Below, piece after piece: positions 17,053 through 27,642 of a stretch of DNA of 64,000 nucleotides. The notes below the pieces were generated by a model. That model was given only the letters and a program-made list of their open reading frames with translations. It did not search any database and was not told the origin of the DNA. This DNA is from Rhizobium terricola (lineage in GTDB: Bacteria; Pseudomonadota; Alphaproteobacteria; Rhizobiales; Rhizobiaceae), in NCBI RefSeq assembly GCF_012927355.1, contig NZ_JABBGK010000002.1, positions 826,758 to 890,757 of the forward strand, given 5' to 3'. Positions within the stretch are counted from its first letter, which is position 1. Each line of letters starts with the position of its first letter. The position numbers and the translations under genes are program-made.

Positions 17053-17571
17053 TCAGCGGATCCGCTTGTAGAAGACCGTGGTGTCGCAGTAGCGGCCGTC
17101 GGGGAAGAGCGCGTAATCCGGAATGACGCCGCTGCGGCTCCAGCCGAGCTTTTCGTAGATCCGCTCGGCCGGCTCGCCGGTCGCGGTGTCGAGCACCAGC
17201 AGGCTGCGGCCCCGGCGGGCGGCTTCGGCTTCGGCCGTTTCCATCAGCGGCCGGGAAAGACCACGGCCCCGCGCCCGGCGGTGGACGAGCAGCTTCATCA
17301 GATCGGCGCGATGCGGCTGGTTGGGCTTCAGGGCGAAGCCGATCTGCACGGTTCCGTCGATCCGGCCTTCGGTCTCGGCGACAAAGAGCAGCACCTCGCC
17401 GCGCCCGACGGCGGCGGCCACGCCCTGCCAGAAGGGCACGGCATCCGCCGGCGTGAAGGGAGACATGAAGCCAACTGAGGCTCCGCCCTCGACGCAGTCC
17501 GCGAGCACGTCGCAGAGGTCGGGCAAGACGGCGAGGGTCTGTTGTTCGTTCAGCATGCGGATGGCGGTCAT
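17053..17571 (-). CDS. GNAT-family N-acetyltransferase
   Basis: The 172-aa protein has the GNAT fold. The acetyl-CoA pyrophosphate loop is VHRRARGRGLSRPLM, followed by the helix ETAEAEAARRGRSLL, and the late motif AERIYEKLGWSRSG. The acceptor substrate is unknown. It lies 22 bp downstream of the XRE-cupin regulator gene in the same direction, so they form a likely operon. A regulator of this type often controls its own neighbour, including uptake or detoxification of a small amine or amino acid. Confidence 0.9.
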   Translation of the reverse strand: MTAIRMLNEQQTLAVLPDLCDVLADCVEGGASVGFMSPFTPADAVPFWQGVAAAVGRGEVLLFVAETEGRIDGTVQIGFALKPNQPHRADLMKLLVHRRARGRGLSRPLMETAEAEAARRGRSLLVLDTATGEPAERIYEKLGWSRSGVIPDYALFPDGRYCDTTVFYKRIR

Positions 17572-17593
17572 GGAAGCTCCAGGGCAGACGGGT

Positions 17594-18172
17594 TCAGCGG
17601 TGGCCGAGATCGATGATCACCGCATAGCGGGCCGGCTTGTCCGTCGGATTGCGAAACCCGTGGACGTCGCCGACATTCATGAAGAGGCAGTCGCCCGGCA
17701 GAAGCCGGTGCACCGTCTCGCCGACGGTCAGGTCCATCTCACCTTCGAACAGCCAGACATGCTGCCACTGGCTGCGGCTCGCCTGCTGGCCGGGAAAGCG
17801 CACCTCGGCACCGGCCGGGAACTCCACTTCGACGACATCGACGCGGCTGCCCGTTCCGCCCGGCGCAACCACCCGGCGCAGGTAGCCGCTTTCCGGATCG
17901 CGCCAGACCGGCTGGTCGGCCCGCCTCGCCAGCGGCGACACCTCCGCCCCGCCGGCCGCGAAGAACACAGAAAGCGAGACACCGAGCGCCGAGCAGAGCC
18001 GCGCCAGAAGCGCCGCCGTCGGGCTCGCCTCGCCGCGCTCCACCCTCGAGATCATCGCCCGGCTGACGCCCGACAGCTCGGCGAGCCCGTCCAGCGTCAG
18101 GCTGCGCTCGGCGCGCAACGTGCCGAGGCGGGCACCAATGCGGTGAGCAAGGTTTTCGTCGTCAAATTCCAT
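17594..18172 (-). CDS. XRE-family transcriptional regulator with C-terminal cupin
   Basis: The 192-aa protein has an XRE helix-turn-helix (about residues 10-65: LTLDGLAELSGVSRAMISRVERGEASP). A cupin fold follows (about 105-185: VEFPAGAEVRFP, WLFEGEMDLTV and HRLLPGDCLFMNVGDVHGFRN). Proteins of this layout bind a small ligand in the cupin and repress nearby metabolic or transport genes. Candidate targets are the GNAT gene 22 bp downstream and the divergent MFS gene at 18431. The 258-bp gap upstream is AT-rich near the start (TTATTGTAGAATTGCGTAATCGTATAATGG, 18172-18201, given here only as position and character). Confidence 0.92.
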   Translation of the reverse strand: MEFDDENLAHRIGARLGTLRAERSLTLDGLAELSGVSRAMISRVERGEASPTAALLARLCSALGVSLSVFFAAGGAEVSPLARRADQPVWRDPESGYLRRVVAPGGTGSRVDVVEVEFPAGAEVRFPGQQASRSQWQHVWLFEGEMDLTVGETVHRLLPGDCLFMNVGDVHGFRNPTDKPARYAVIIDLGHR

Positions 18173-18430
18173 TATTGTAGAATTGCGTAATCGTATAATG
18201 GAGTCAAGACCGATGGCAGTTGCGTCCAGGCAGCCGAGTCCATGCCCGTTGCTTGATCGGAAACCTGTCTTGCGCCCCGCCGGAAACTGCGGAATGACGT
18301 CGCGTGCACGCTATCGCAGCCGTTGCCGTTCGGCTAGAAAAGTCGCTTCGACCGGCCCGCCAGGAAGGGCAGACAATCTCAACCACCAGCGCGGCTCTTT
18401 CGGCGCGGTAGCCTTTTCCAGGATCACTCG

Positions 18431-19696
18431 ATGACGACGCAGACCGTGACGACGACCAATTCGCCACTCTCCGTCGCCAGCATCGTCCTGTCCATGACTG
18501 CGGTCGCGCTCGGAAACGGGGTGATGTCGGCCTATATCCCCTTCGTCCTGTCGCGCTCCGACAGCCCCTCCTGGGCGGCCGGCGGTGCGATCACGGCGGT
18601 AGCCTTCGGCGGGCTCGTCGGCTGCGTCGTCGCCGGCCCGCTCATCCGCCGCGTCGGCCATGCGCGGCTCTTCGCGGCGTCGATGGCGCTCGTCATCCTC
18701 GGCGCCTTCCTGATCGCCCTCGGCGTCAACCCTATCCTGTGGATCGTCGGCCGCACGCTCTACGGTGCGGCCGGCAACACGAATTTCATCATCGCCCAGA
18801 GCTGGATCAACCACGCCGCCTCGAATGCCTGGCGCGGCAAGGCGATGTCGTTCTTCTACATGGCCTTCGTCATCGGTCTCGGCGCCGGCGCCTGGGGCTT
18901 CGGGCAGATGCCGGCGGAGGGCAATCTTGCGCCGCTCGTCACCATCTTCTTCACCGCCATCGCCATCCTGCCGATCAGCCTCACACGCCTCCCCACACCA
19001 CCCGCCCCGGCAAGCGTCAGCGTCGATATCAGGATGGCCTGGCGCAACTCTCCGGTCGGCTTCGTCGGCGTGCTGGCGGCCGGCGGCTTCTCGATGATGG
19101 TCCAGGGCTTCACGCCGATATACGCGGCGGAAAACGCCGTGTCGCAGTCGGACATTGCGATGCTGATGTTCGTCATGCAGCTCGGCATGCTGTTCATCCA
19201 GTATCCGCTCGGCACGCTGTCGGACCGGATCGACCGCCGGCTGGTGCTGATCATCGCCTGCGGGCTGATCGGCGTGATGGCGGTGGCCGCACTCTTCGTC
19301 TCGTTCTCGAATTTGCTGCTGCTGATGGTCGTCTATGCGATCTGGGCCGGCGCCGTCGAATCCGTCTATTCGATCGCCAATGCCCATGCCAACGACCGCA
19401 CGGCGCCGCAGGACTTCGTGCCGTTGTCCTCCACGCTTCTCGTCGCCTGGTCGACATCCGCGACGCTGATGCCGCTCGGCGTCACGCTCATCACCCCGGT
19501 CTTCGGCCCGCAGACGTTCATCTTTGCGGCCATGGGCCTCGCGGTCGCCTATGGCGGCTTCGTGCTGCTGCGGCTCAAGGGGCGCGAAGCGGTTCCGCCC
19601 GCAGAGCGGGAGGGCTTCGAAATGCTGAGCGCCCAGCTTCCCAACGCGACCGTGATCACCGATCCGGACAACGAGCGGGCGGACACGACCCTCTAG
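18431..19696 (+). CDS. MFS transporter (YcaD-like)
   Basis: The 421-aa protein has twelve predicted membrane segments. The helix 2-3 loop carries GPLIRRVGHARLFA, and the second-half copy reads GTLSDRIDRRLVL. The overall pattern is close to the YcaD/'MFS with unknown substrate' group. CAGGA lies eight bases before the ATG. The gene is divergent from the XRE-cupin regulator and may be under its control. No lipid or drug-specific motif is evident, so the substrate stays open. Confidence 0.9.
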   Translation: MTTQTVTTTNSPLSVASIVLSMTAVALGNGVMSAYIPFVLSRSDSPSWAAGGAITAVAFGGLVGCVVAGPLIRRVGHARLFAASMALVILGAFLIALGVNPILWIVGRTLYGAAGNTNFIIAQSWINHAASNAWRGKAMSFFYMAFVIGLGAGAWGFGQMPAEGNLAPLVTIFFTAIAILPISLTRLPTPPAPASVSVDIRMAWRNSPVGFVGVLAAGGFSMMVQGFTPIYAAENAVSQSDIAMLMFVMQLGMLFIQYPLGTLSDRIDRRLVLIIACGLIGVMAVAALFVSFSNLLLLMVVYAIWAGAVESVYSIANAHANDRTAPQDFVPLSSTLLVAWSTSATLMPLGVTLITPVFGPQTFIFAAMGLAVAYGGFVLLRLKGREAVPPAEREGFEMLSAQLPNATVITDPDNERADTTL

Positions 19697-19791
19697 AGCG
19701 GCCCGAAAGCCACAGTTTCCGGCGGTCAGGGTGAACAAAACCCTTTCTTTCCGCTTTGCGGGCTCAACCGCCGCTGCTATATGCGCAAGCC

Positions 19792-21615
<1,824 letters not shown>

Positions 21616-21667
21616 GGGCTTTCCGTCCGGACCAGCAGGGCTTATTCTTGGCCCTGTTGCACCGGAG

Positions 21668-21904
21668 ATGGCCATCGCTTCCCAGCCGAGAAAGACTGTC
21701 GCAGTTATACTTGATCAGTCACTGATCGCGGAAGCCTGCGATTTTTCGATCGACGTGTCGCATGCCGCCGAAGACGGTATCGCGCAGGCGATAGAGGCTG
21801 AAAAGGAACGGCGCTGGCGGATCGAGAATGCCCACGCGATCCGAGCGGAGAAAGAATACATCGAGAAACATGGCCTGCCGCTGGCGAATTATTGGCAGTT
21901 CTGA
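21668..21904 (+). CDS. ccdA: CcdA-like antitoxin
   Basis: The 78-aa product has a beta-strand/ribbon-helix-helix start (RKTVAVILDQSLIAEACDFSIDVS) and a C-terminal toxin-binding helix with the typical CcdA end (ENAHAIRAEKEYIEKHGLPLANYW). CcdA binds and neutralises the gyrase poison CcdB and represses the operon. Its stop codon overlaps the toxin start (TGATG, 21902-21906), the normal arrangement. The GGAG upstream touches the ATG, so translation may begin slightly differently. The gene sits 52 bp behind lepA and could be an acquired chromosomal pair. Confidence 0.88.
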   Translation: MAIASQPRKTVAVILDQSLIAEACDFSIDVSHAAEDGIAQAIEAEKERRWRIENAHAIRAEKEYIEKHGLPLANYWQF

Positions 21905-22202
21905 TGGAACGCTTCCATGTCTACCGGCTCAAGGCCGGGAACATGCTGGTCGTCGATCTTCAATCAAACCTTCTCGATGATCTCCCCTCCAGGGTCATCG
22001 CGCCGCTGGTCGCTGTGAGTGACATGTCCTGGTCGATATCCCGGCTCACGCCCCGATTTGTCGTCGACGGTCAGCTTCATGTCATGGCGACACAACGGAT
22101 GGCAGCGGCCCCCCAAGCGAAATCGGCGAACAGGTCGCCGATCTATCCGACAAGGCCGATGACATCACCGCCACCACAAATTTCCTCTTTCAGGGCTTCT
22201 GA
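21904..22202 (+). pseudogene. ccdB: CcdB-like toxin, frameshifted at a C6 run
   Basis: The frame from ATG 21904 reads like CcdB (MERFHVYRLKAGNMLVVDLQ, then SRVIAPLVAVSDM and MATQRMAA). At the six-C run 22109-22114 the frame changes. The normal CcdB tail (SEIGEQVADLSDKADDI and FLFQGF, stop at 22200-22202) continues in another frame, as if one C was lost. Unshifted, the protein runs on with unrelated residues to 22680. Since the last residues of CcdB are needed to poison gyrase, the toxin is probably inactive. A sequencing error or slippage at the C-run are alternatives. The antitoxin gene is intact. Confidence 0.85.
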
Positions 22203-22242
22203 CGGGCGTCGTTCAACACCCGCCGTTCGCGCGCAACGTCCC

Positions 22243-23241
22243 TCAATCCCAGGCGATATCGAACTTCAGTCTGGCATTGCCGCTGGCCATGGAGTGGCTG
22301 GTGATGTCGCAATTGATCTTGGAGCGGATCGGGGCCGCTCCTTCCAGCGTGAACTGAGACATGCCGTACATGACGTGGTAGCGGCCGCGCACGGGATATT
22401 CGGTCGCGTCGCATCCCTTCTTGAAGGTATGGGCGACGCCGTCGATCAGGGCGCCGTCGGGATTGTTCATGTCCCAGGGCTTGCCGCGGAAGAGCACTGT
22501 GCCGCGCTTCACGGTGCCGGCGATCGAGTTCTTGGGTCGATCATAGACGATGACGCCCTTCGCGCCATCGACGATCATGATGGAGCCGTTGTGGTCATAG
22601 GGAATGCCATCGAGGGAGGCGACGTCGATCACCTCGACCGGAGAGAGCGTGCCGATGCCGTTTCCGCCCGAATGGCTTGACGGCTTCGCCTTCCCACCAC
22701 CACTCGGCACGGCTTTGTCGCGCAGTCCCTCGGCATAGACGAGCTTTCCGTCCTCGCAGGTGCGCCAGATGCCGTAGCTGCCCTCATGGTAACGCCAGAC
22801 GGGAAAGCAGAAACCAGGGCCGAGGATCTCGACATCCGGCCAGTCGCTGTCAGTGCGCGGATGGAAGGCGAGATCGGAACCCGGGAAACCGAAGGCGTCG
22901 GTCCAGCCGCCCTTGCCGTCGGAAATCAGCAGGCTGATTTCAGAGCCGGCATGCCCGAAACAGCTGGCAGCGCCGCTCGCCTGCTGATGGACGATGAGCT
23001 CGTCGATGGCATCGCCGTTGATGTCCTTGATCTCGTAGGGAAGCTCGAGCTTCGAGCCGTTCGATTCGGGGCAAAGCCGGGCTTCCGGCGTGTCGATTGT
23101 GGCGATCGCGGCATCGATTTCCGCCTGGGTCCAGGCAAAGGCGGGCGTGGCGGCAAGAAGCGCCAGCGCGCCCGCCATTCCCGTCAGCACTCCCCAGATG
23201 GAATTTGTGTTCGCTGCGTCCTGCTTCATCATTGCCCGCAT
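22243..23241 (-). CDS. Exported protein of unknown function with FG-GAP/EF-hand-like motif
   Basis: I use ATG 23241, which has AAGAGGAAG just upstream. The product (332 aa) has a hydrophobic export segment (about residues 17-37, ending ATPAFAW). The next region contains IKDINGDAIDELIV, a Dx[DN]xDG-type calcium-binding/FG-GAP-like turn. Several Cys (LCPESNG, SCFGHAGS, GFCFPVWRYHE, RTCEDG, KKGCDATEY, KINCDITS) suggest disulfides in the periplasm. I know no function. It is encoded on the opposite strand, 40 bp beyond the end of the broken ccdB. Confidence 0.8.
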   Translation of the reverse strand: MRAMMKQDAANTNSIWGVLTGMAGALALLAATPAFAWTQAEIDAAIATIDTPEARLCPESNGSKLELPYEIKDINGDAIDELIVHQQASGAASCFGHAGSEISLLISDGKGGWTDAFGFPGSDLAFHPRTDSDWPDVEILGPGFCFPVWRYHEGSYGIWRTCEDGKLVYAEGLRDKAVPSGGGKAKPSSHSGGNGIGTLSPVEVIDVASLDGIPYDHNGSIMIVDGAKGVIVYDRPKNSIAGTVKRGTVLFRGKPWDMNNPDGALIDGVAHTFKKGCDATEYPVRGRYHVMYGMSQFTLEGAAPIRSKINCDITSHSMASGNARLKFDIAWD

Positions 23242-23466
23242 GATCTTCCTCTTCAGTTTCCGGCGCGACACTGGCCGGCAAAACTGAGCGAGGCCTTAAC
23301 GAAGAGGGGAAAGCGTGGTTACAGGCTTTCCAGCCTCCTAACCGTACGGATCGCATTCGACCGATCGACGCGTAGCCATGCATCTTGCGCTTCCTCAAGT
23401 TGCATTCTAAGTATTCTTGACAGTTGTCGGGCGAAATCAGCCCCGACGTCGGCATCAGGAGGAAAC

Positions 23467-23841
23467 ATGCACAAGTTCAAGATCTTGAAGAATGAAAAGG
23501 GCGCTTTCCGCATCCAGTTCGTCTACAATTCGGAAGTCATGGTCTGGTCTGAAAACTACGCTTCCAAGGCAAGCGCCAAGAATTGCATCGACTCGATCAA
23601 GAAGAACGCCCCCGACGCGGCCATTGTCGACCTGACGAAGGAAGAAACCGGCAGCGGTTATCGCTTCGAAATCGATGAGGCGAAGAACGGCGAAACCTTC
23701 ATCCGCTTCCGGGCATCGAACGGCGAGATCATGGTCCGGTCCGAGACCTACTCGTCGAAGTCCAGCGCAAAAAACTGCGCCGAATCCATCAAGAAGAATG
23801 CTCCCGAGGCTCCGGTCGAAGACGAGACGGACATCGCCTGA
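23467..23841 (+). CDS. YegP family protein (two DUF1508 repeats)
   Basis: The 124-aa protein consists of two DUF1508/YegP units. Each has an 'F.I......FR..F...G..m..SE.Y.SK.SA.NCI.SI.KNAP' pattern: residues about 3-50 (with VYNSEVMVWSENYASKASAKNC) and about 63-112 (with ASNGEIMVRSETYSSKSSAKNC). AGGAGG six bases upstream of ATG 23467 fixes the start; the much longer upstream open frame is not coding-like. The family is widespread, small and cytosolic, and its role is not established. Confidence 0.93.
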   Translation: MHKFKILKNEKGAFRIQFVYNSEVMVWSENYASKASAKNCIDSIKKNAPDAAIVDLTKEETGSGYRFEIDEAKNGETFIRFRASNGEIMVRSETYSSKSSAKNCAESIKKNAPEAPVEDETDIA

Positions 23842-23935
23842 GCCTATTCAACGGATCGCTGCATGGGCTTTCGGGCCGGTCACGAGACCGACCGCCTGAG
23901 CCGTGCGGAGACATTCCGCCGATCAGTCCCGGCCC

Positions 23936-24427
23936 TCAGTCATTGCCTTCCTTGAGCTCGCGGAAGCGGGCCTCGAATTCGCGTCGCAGAGTACGGCGCA
24001 CATCGGCTTGGCGCGCGCGCCGGCGTTTTACGTCTGTTTCAAGCGCAAGTTCAGGAACCGGCGTCGGCTTGCCCTCCGCGTCGACCGCCACCATGGTGAA
24101 ATAACAGGAATTGGTGTGCCGCCGCTCGCCGGTTCGCAGATCCTCGGCCTCGACGCGGATGCCGATTTCCATTGAGGTGCGGCCGGCGAAGTTGACCGAA
24201 GCCGAGAAGGTCACCAGTTCGCCCACATGGATCGGCTGGCGAAAAACCACCTGATCAACCGAAAGCGTCACCGCATAATGCTGGGAAAAGCGTGAGGCAC
24301 AGGAATAGGCGACCCGGTCGAGAATGTTGAGCAGCGCGCCGCCATGCACCTTGCCGGAGAAATTCGCCATGTCCGGCGTCATCAGCACGACCATTTCGAG
24401 CTGGCTTGGGTCATGGGCACGATCCAT
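23936..24427 (-). CDS. Acyl-CoA thioesterase, YciA-like hotdog fold
   Basis: The 163-aa product has the hotdog thioesterase pattern: MVVLMTPDMANFSGKVHGGALLNILDRVAYSCASRFS, shown here only in part, with the catalytic-region GKVHGG and Asp in LNILDRVA. It then has SVDQVVFRQPIHVGELVTF and TNSCYFTMVAVD. YciA-type enzymes hydrolyse acyl-CoA esters of varied chain length. The ATG at 24427 follows GGAAGACCC. The Arg-rich C-terminal tail (DVKRRRARQADVRRTLRREFEARFRELKEGND, summarised) is unusual and may bind nucleic acid or a partner (guess). Confidence 0.9.
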   Translation of the reverse strand: MDRAHDPSQLEMVVLMTPDMANFSGKVHGGALLNILDRVAYSCASRFSQHYAVTLSVDQVVFRQPIHVGELVTFSASVNFAGRTSMEIGIRVEAEDLRTGERRHTNSCYFTMVAVDAEGKPTPVPELALETDVKRRRARQADVRRTLRREFEARFRELKEGND

Positions 24428-24566
24428 GGGTCTTCCTTTGCAACGAGATCCGTCGCGCCAGTCTAGGGTGGGCGTGAGGCCGTGAAAAGAGGGCGGATGG
24501 GGCCCGGCGGTTCTTGGCCCGTGGACGGATGGCAGGACCAAGGGTTCAGCTCTGAAAGTGGATCAT

Positions 24567-24601
24567 GTGCGTAGATCCTCGGGTCAGGCCCGAGGATGAC
24601 G
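24567..24601 (+). repeat. 35-bp palindromic intergenic repeat, copy 1
   Basis: The core CCTCGGG-TCAGG-CCCGAGG forms a 7-bp stem, flanked by GTGCGTAGAT and ATGACG. The reverse complement of this unit occurs 83 bp downstream with about 90 percent identity. It resembles the dispersed palindromic units seen between genes in many rhizobial genomes. Confidence 0.75.
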
Positions 24602-24684
24602 ACCTACAATTTGGGGCGATGCCACATCGCTTCCCGTGCAGCCAGCACCTACATGTCCTTTGCCGCCGTGCCTCCCACAAACTC

Positions 24685-24719
24685 CGTCATCCTCGGCCTC
24701 GACCCGAGGATCCACGCAC
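24685..24719 (-). repeat. 35-bp palindromic intergenic repeat, copy 2 (inverted)
   Basis: Reading the minus strand: GTGCGTGGATCCTCGGGTC, then GAGGCCGAGGATGACG. It matches copy 1 in all but three or four positions and lies in the opposite orientation, so the pair could form a larger stem-loop enclosing about 83 bp. Confidence 0.75.
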
Positions 24720-24982
24720 AAGCCCGCAAGCACTCTCCTCCGACACCCTTCTCCCATCCCCCACCACGGGGAAGCCCCGCCAGTTCCTCCAACAAAATCG
24801 ACACCGCCCCCGCCCGTTCTTCCCCGCCCATTTCCGCCGCGCATACCCGTCCCCGTTCCGCCCTCGGATACACCAGGCAGTGCGAGGCACGGCGAGGCGG
24901 AGCCGGCGCGGGGTTGCGGGACAGTATCGGCCTTCGTTCAGCCAGGGATTTTAGGCACCGCGCCCTGCCCTGCTCGGCCGTG

Positions 24983-25558
24983 TCACACGAGACCGACGGC
25001 CCTGCCGGCGAGGCTGATGGCGAAGAAGACGAGGAAGCAGGCCGCGACGCGGCCGACGAGCGCGGGGTGGCGATGGCTGACGGCGCGGATGACGGCCGAT
25101 CCCAGCGCCAGCCAAAGGCTCGCCACCACGCCGATCGTCATGCAGAGCACGGCTAGATAGGGCAGTGTTTCTGCGATGCCCGCCGACGGGATGAGCGCCA
25201 GCCCGATGATCAGCGCCTTCGGGTTCATGACCGTCGTCCAGTAGACGCAGCGTCCCTTGATACAGGTGTCGGCCGCCGTTGGTGCCGGAGCGGTCCAGAG
25301 CCTGATCGCCAGGACCAGGACCCAGGCGGCGGAACACAGCTTGACGAGATCCGAAACCACCGGCTGACCTTCGAGGAAGGGGCCGGCAAAGGTGACGAGG
25401 GGAACGATGGTCGTCAGGTAGCCGGCGAGTTCGACGCCCATCAGCGGCCAGGCGCGACGGAAGCCCTGCGACGCCCCCGCCACGGCCAGCAGCGTATTGG
25501 TCGGCCCCGGCGTCAGAAGCAGAAGCGCAAGCGCGATGGCAAAGGCGGCAAGGTTCAC
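24983..25558 (-). CDS. LysE-family amino-acid exporter
   Basis: The 191-aa product starts at GTG 25558, with GGAG eight bases upstream; the longer frame to 25627 lacks a ribosome site. Six hydrophobic segments and the family signature LLTPGPTNTLLAVAGASQGFR near the N-terminus place it in the LysE/RhtB exporters. The 'CIKGRCVYWTTVMNPKALI' loop contains the conserved NPK(A/T) motif. Substrate unknown; amino acids are typical. A second member of this family is encoded at 33181-33825. Confidence 0.88.
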   Translation of the reverse strand: MNLAAFAIALALLLLTPGPTNTLLAVAGASQGFRRAWPLMGVELAGYLTTIVPLVTFAGPFLEGQPVVSDLVKLCSAAWVLVLAIRLWTAPAPTAADTCIKGRCVYWTTVMNPKALIIGLALIPSAGIAETLPYLAVLCMTIGVVASLWLALGSAVIRAVSHRHPALVGRVAACFLVFFAISLAGRAVGLV

Positions 25559-25645
25559 GTCATGTCTCCGCGGTCCGTTCGCCTGCACCATACATTCGCC
25601 CGGCGCTAGCGACTTGATCCCGGTCAATTCGGCCGGCTGCAGGCT

Positions 25646-26203
25646 TCATTTCCGTGTTGCCGGACGCGCCGGATTGCCGACCACCGTCGCGCCCGCCGGA
25701 ATGTCGCGCGTGACCACGGCCCCCGCCCCGACGATCGCTCCGTCGCCGATCGAAACACCGGCCAGGATCACCGCCGCGCCGCCGATCCACACATCCCGGC
25801 CGATCGTCACGGGGCGGGCCACTTCAAGCCCCGCCGCGCGGCTGGCCCGGTCCTTGTGGTGTTCGGCGCAATAGATCTGCACCGCGGGTCCGAGCATCGA
25901 GCCGGCGCCGATTATAACCGGCGCACTGTCGAGAATGACGCAGCCGGCATTCAGGTAGACGCGGTCTGCGAGCGTGATGTTGAAGCCATAGCCGCAATGG
26001 AACGGCGCTTCGATGAAGGCTCCTTCGCCGAAACCGGCAAACAACCGGATCAGCGCCGGGGCGGCCTGACCGCGCTCTGCCGGCGCGAGCGTGTTGTGGC
26101 TGTGCACCGCTTCGCGCGCCAGGACGCGCAGGCGGTCGAGTTCGTCATCGAGGCAGCTGTACCACTCGCCTGCCGCCATCTTCTCGCGTTCGCTCGGCGC
26201 CAT
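25646..26203 (-). CDS. Maltose/galactoside O-acetyltransferase-type (LacA/NodL family)
   Basis: The 185-aa protein has left-handed beta-helix hexapeptide repeats ([22 protein letters not shown], shown in part; [35 protein letters not shown], summarised) and the catalytic His region YCAEHHKD. The N-terminus [17 protein letters not shown] is the maltose-acetyltransferase start domain. These enzymes acetylate sugars from acetyl-CoA; NodL modifies nodulation factors. Nothing nearby suggests nodulation genes, so a general sugar acetyltransferase is more likely. AAGGAG lies upstream of ATG 26203. Confidence 0.93.
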   Translation of the reverse strand: MAPSEREKMAAGEWYSCLDDELDRLRVLAREAVHSHNTLAPAERGQAAPALIRLFAGFGEGAFIEAPFHCGYGFNITLADRVYLNAGCVILDSAPVIIGAGSMLGPAVQIYCAEHHKDRASRAAGLEVARPVTIGRDVWIGGAAVILAGVSIGDGAIVGAGAVVTRDIPAGATVVGNPARPATRK

Positions 26204-26254
26204 GTCCGGCTCCTTCCAAACAATGTTGCCGGCGCAGCGGAGACGGCGCCCGGC

Positions 26255-26956
26255 TCAGATCAGCGACACCCAGGCCCGGGCGATGGCAAGCCCCGCCGCA
26301 TCGGCTTTCTGCCCTTGGGAAGCGGCGTATTCGGGGTGGCGGGAAAGCCATCCTGGATGCTTGCGCTCGACCAGTTCGGGGAACATGCGGTTCCATTCCT
26401 CGACGACGCCGCGGTTCGCTTCGAAATGGAATTGCATGCCATAGGCTGCACGACCAACACGGAAGGCCTGGTGGTGAACGGCGTCATTGGCGGCGAGATG
26501 CACGGCCTCCGGCGGCAGCGTGAAGGTGTCGTCATGCCACTGGAAGGACAGGAAGCTGTCGTCGGCGATCGCCGAAAGCACGGGGTCGGCTCGACCGGCT
26601 TGCGTCGGGCGGATCGCCTGCCAGCCGAATTCGGGGGCCGCGCCGATCAGGTTGTCGCCGCCGAAGGCGCGGGCGAGCATCTGGCTTCCAAGGCATATGC
26701 CGAGCACCGCCTTGTCGGCTTCGCCGAAGGCCCGCATGCGCTCGGCCAGCACGGGAAGATAGGGATGCTTCTCGTCGTCGCGGGCATTCTGCTCGCCCCC
26801 GAGCACGACCAGCGCATCATAATCCTCGACCGAATTCGGCAGCGGTTCGCCGGCATAGGCGCGGATCGTGTCGATGCGTGCCCCCGCCTCGGCGAGCGCC
26901 ACGCCCACCTGACCGGGGTCCGAATAACGGGTGTTTTCGATGATGGCTACGCGCAT
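26255..26956 (-). CDS. Class I glutamine amidotransferase (GMP synthase-like)
   Basis: The 233-aa product has the class I GATase features: VLGGEQNARDDEKHPYL in the oxyanion region, the nucleophile in VLGICLGSQMLARAFGG, and His-x-Glu in GMQFHFEANR. It lacks a synthetase domain. Such stand-alone proteins include gamma-glutamyl-putrescine hydrolase-like and YfeJ-like amidases, and the exact substrate is not known. ATG 26956 follows AAGGGA. The acyltransferase gene starts about 50 bp downstream. Confidence 0.9.
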   Translation of the reverse strand: MRVAIIENTRYSDPGQVGVALAEAGARIDTIRAYAGEPLPNSVEDYDALVVLGGEQNARDDEKHPYLPVLAERMRAFGEADKAVLGICLGSQMLARAFGGDNLIGAAPEFGWQAIRPTQAGRADPVLSAIADDSFLSFQWHDDTFTLPPEAVHLAANDAVHHQAFRVGRAAYGMQFHFEANRGVVEEWNRMFPELVERKHPGWLSRHPEYAASQGQKADAAGLAIARAWVSLI

Positions 26957-27067
26957 TGTCCGTCCCTTGCCGACTCGCTCGGCGACGAGATGACCACGAC
27001 GGGAAATCCTCTTCAAGGGCCGGCGGCGTCGCTTGTGGCGCCACCGGCATGCTTTTGCGCTCCGGCC

Positions 27068-27514
27068 TCAGAATACCTTCTTCAACCGCGCATCGACCGA
27101 GTGACTGTTTCCGCCACGGATGGCGAAAAAGATGAAGATCGTCGTCCAGAGGATCGACTTCTCGGCACCACCCAGTCCTTCCGCCTTGACGATACTATGG
27201 GAATAGACGGTCACGAGGAGAACGATCGCCGCCGCAAGCGAGGCCGGGCGGGTGAATAGGCCGATCGCCACCAGGATGCCGCCGAAGAATTCCGTCGCGG
27301 CAAGCAGCGGCGACCAGAAAACGCCGGGATAGAAGCCGAGGCTTTCGACCATGCCGACCGCACCGAACGGGTTCATGATCTTTCCGTAGCCGTGAGTGAC
27401 GAGGAGCAGGCCGGCAACCACCCTCAGGATCGTCTCGACGCTTTGGTGGCCGGCGGAATAGAGCGGTGCGACCTCGGGAACGATCAGACGGTTGCGGTCG
27501 ACGGGGGTGGACAT
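27068..27514 (-). CDS. DoxX-family membrane protein
   Basis: The 148-aa product has four hydrophobic segments and the DoxX pattern ILRVVAGLLLVTHGYGKIMNP, shown in part, with LLAATEFFGGILVAIGLFTRPA. Members act in membrane redox processes or thiol oxidation (for example with SseA/SodA in mycobacteria), but this protein is uncharacterised. AAGGAG lies upstream of ATG 27514. It is divergent from the SelW-like CxxC protein at 27643 with a 128-bp gap, so a shared redox role is possible. Confidence 0.92.
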   Translation of the reverse strand: MSTPVDRNRLIVPEVAPLYSAGHQSVETILRVVAGLLLVTHGYGKIMNPFGAVGMVESLGFYPGVFWSPLLAATEFFGGILVAIGLFTRPASLAAAIVLLVTVYSHSIVKAEGLGGAEKSILWTTIFIFFAIRGGNSHSVDARLKKVF

Positions 27515-27642
27515 GCTATCACTCCTTGTTTGCTTCTCGCCCGTCATCGCCTTGTCACCGCGACGGCTCAAGCGTCGGGCAATAATAACCTGATAAATTC
27601 AGTTGACTTTTTCGTGATGATTGAGACGAACGGAACTGAGGC

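Larger units (their letters stand above)
24428..24982. other. 555-bp intergenic stretch without a gene
   Basis: No frame here has family-like content or a good ribosome site. The only structure is a pair of inverted 35-bp palindromic repeats (24567-24601 and 24685-24719) and a C-rich, G-poor plus strand between about 24740 and 24870. Confidence 0.6.

Noticed and set aside
25646..26203. NodL nodulation gene
   Set aside because: The family fits, but no nod box or other nodulation genes are near, so a general acetyltransferase is the safer call.
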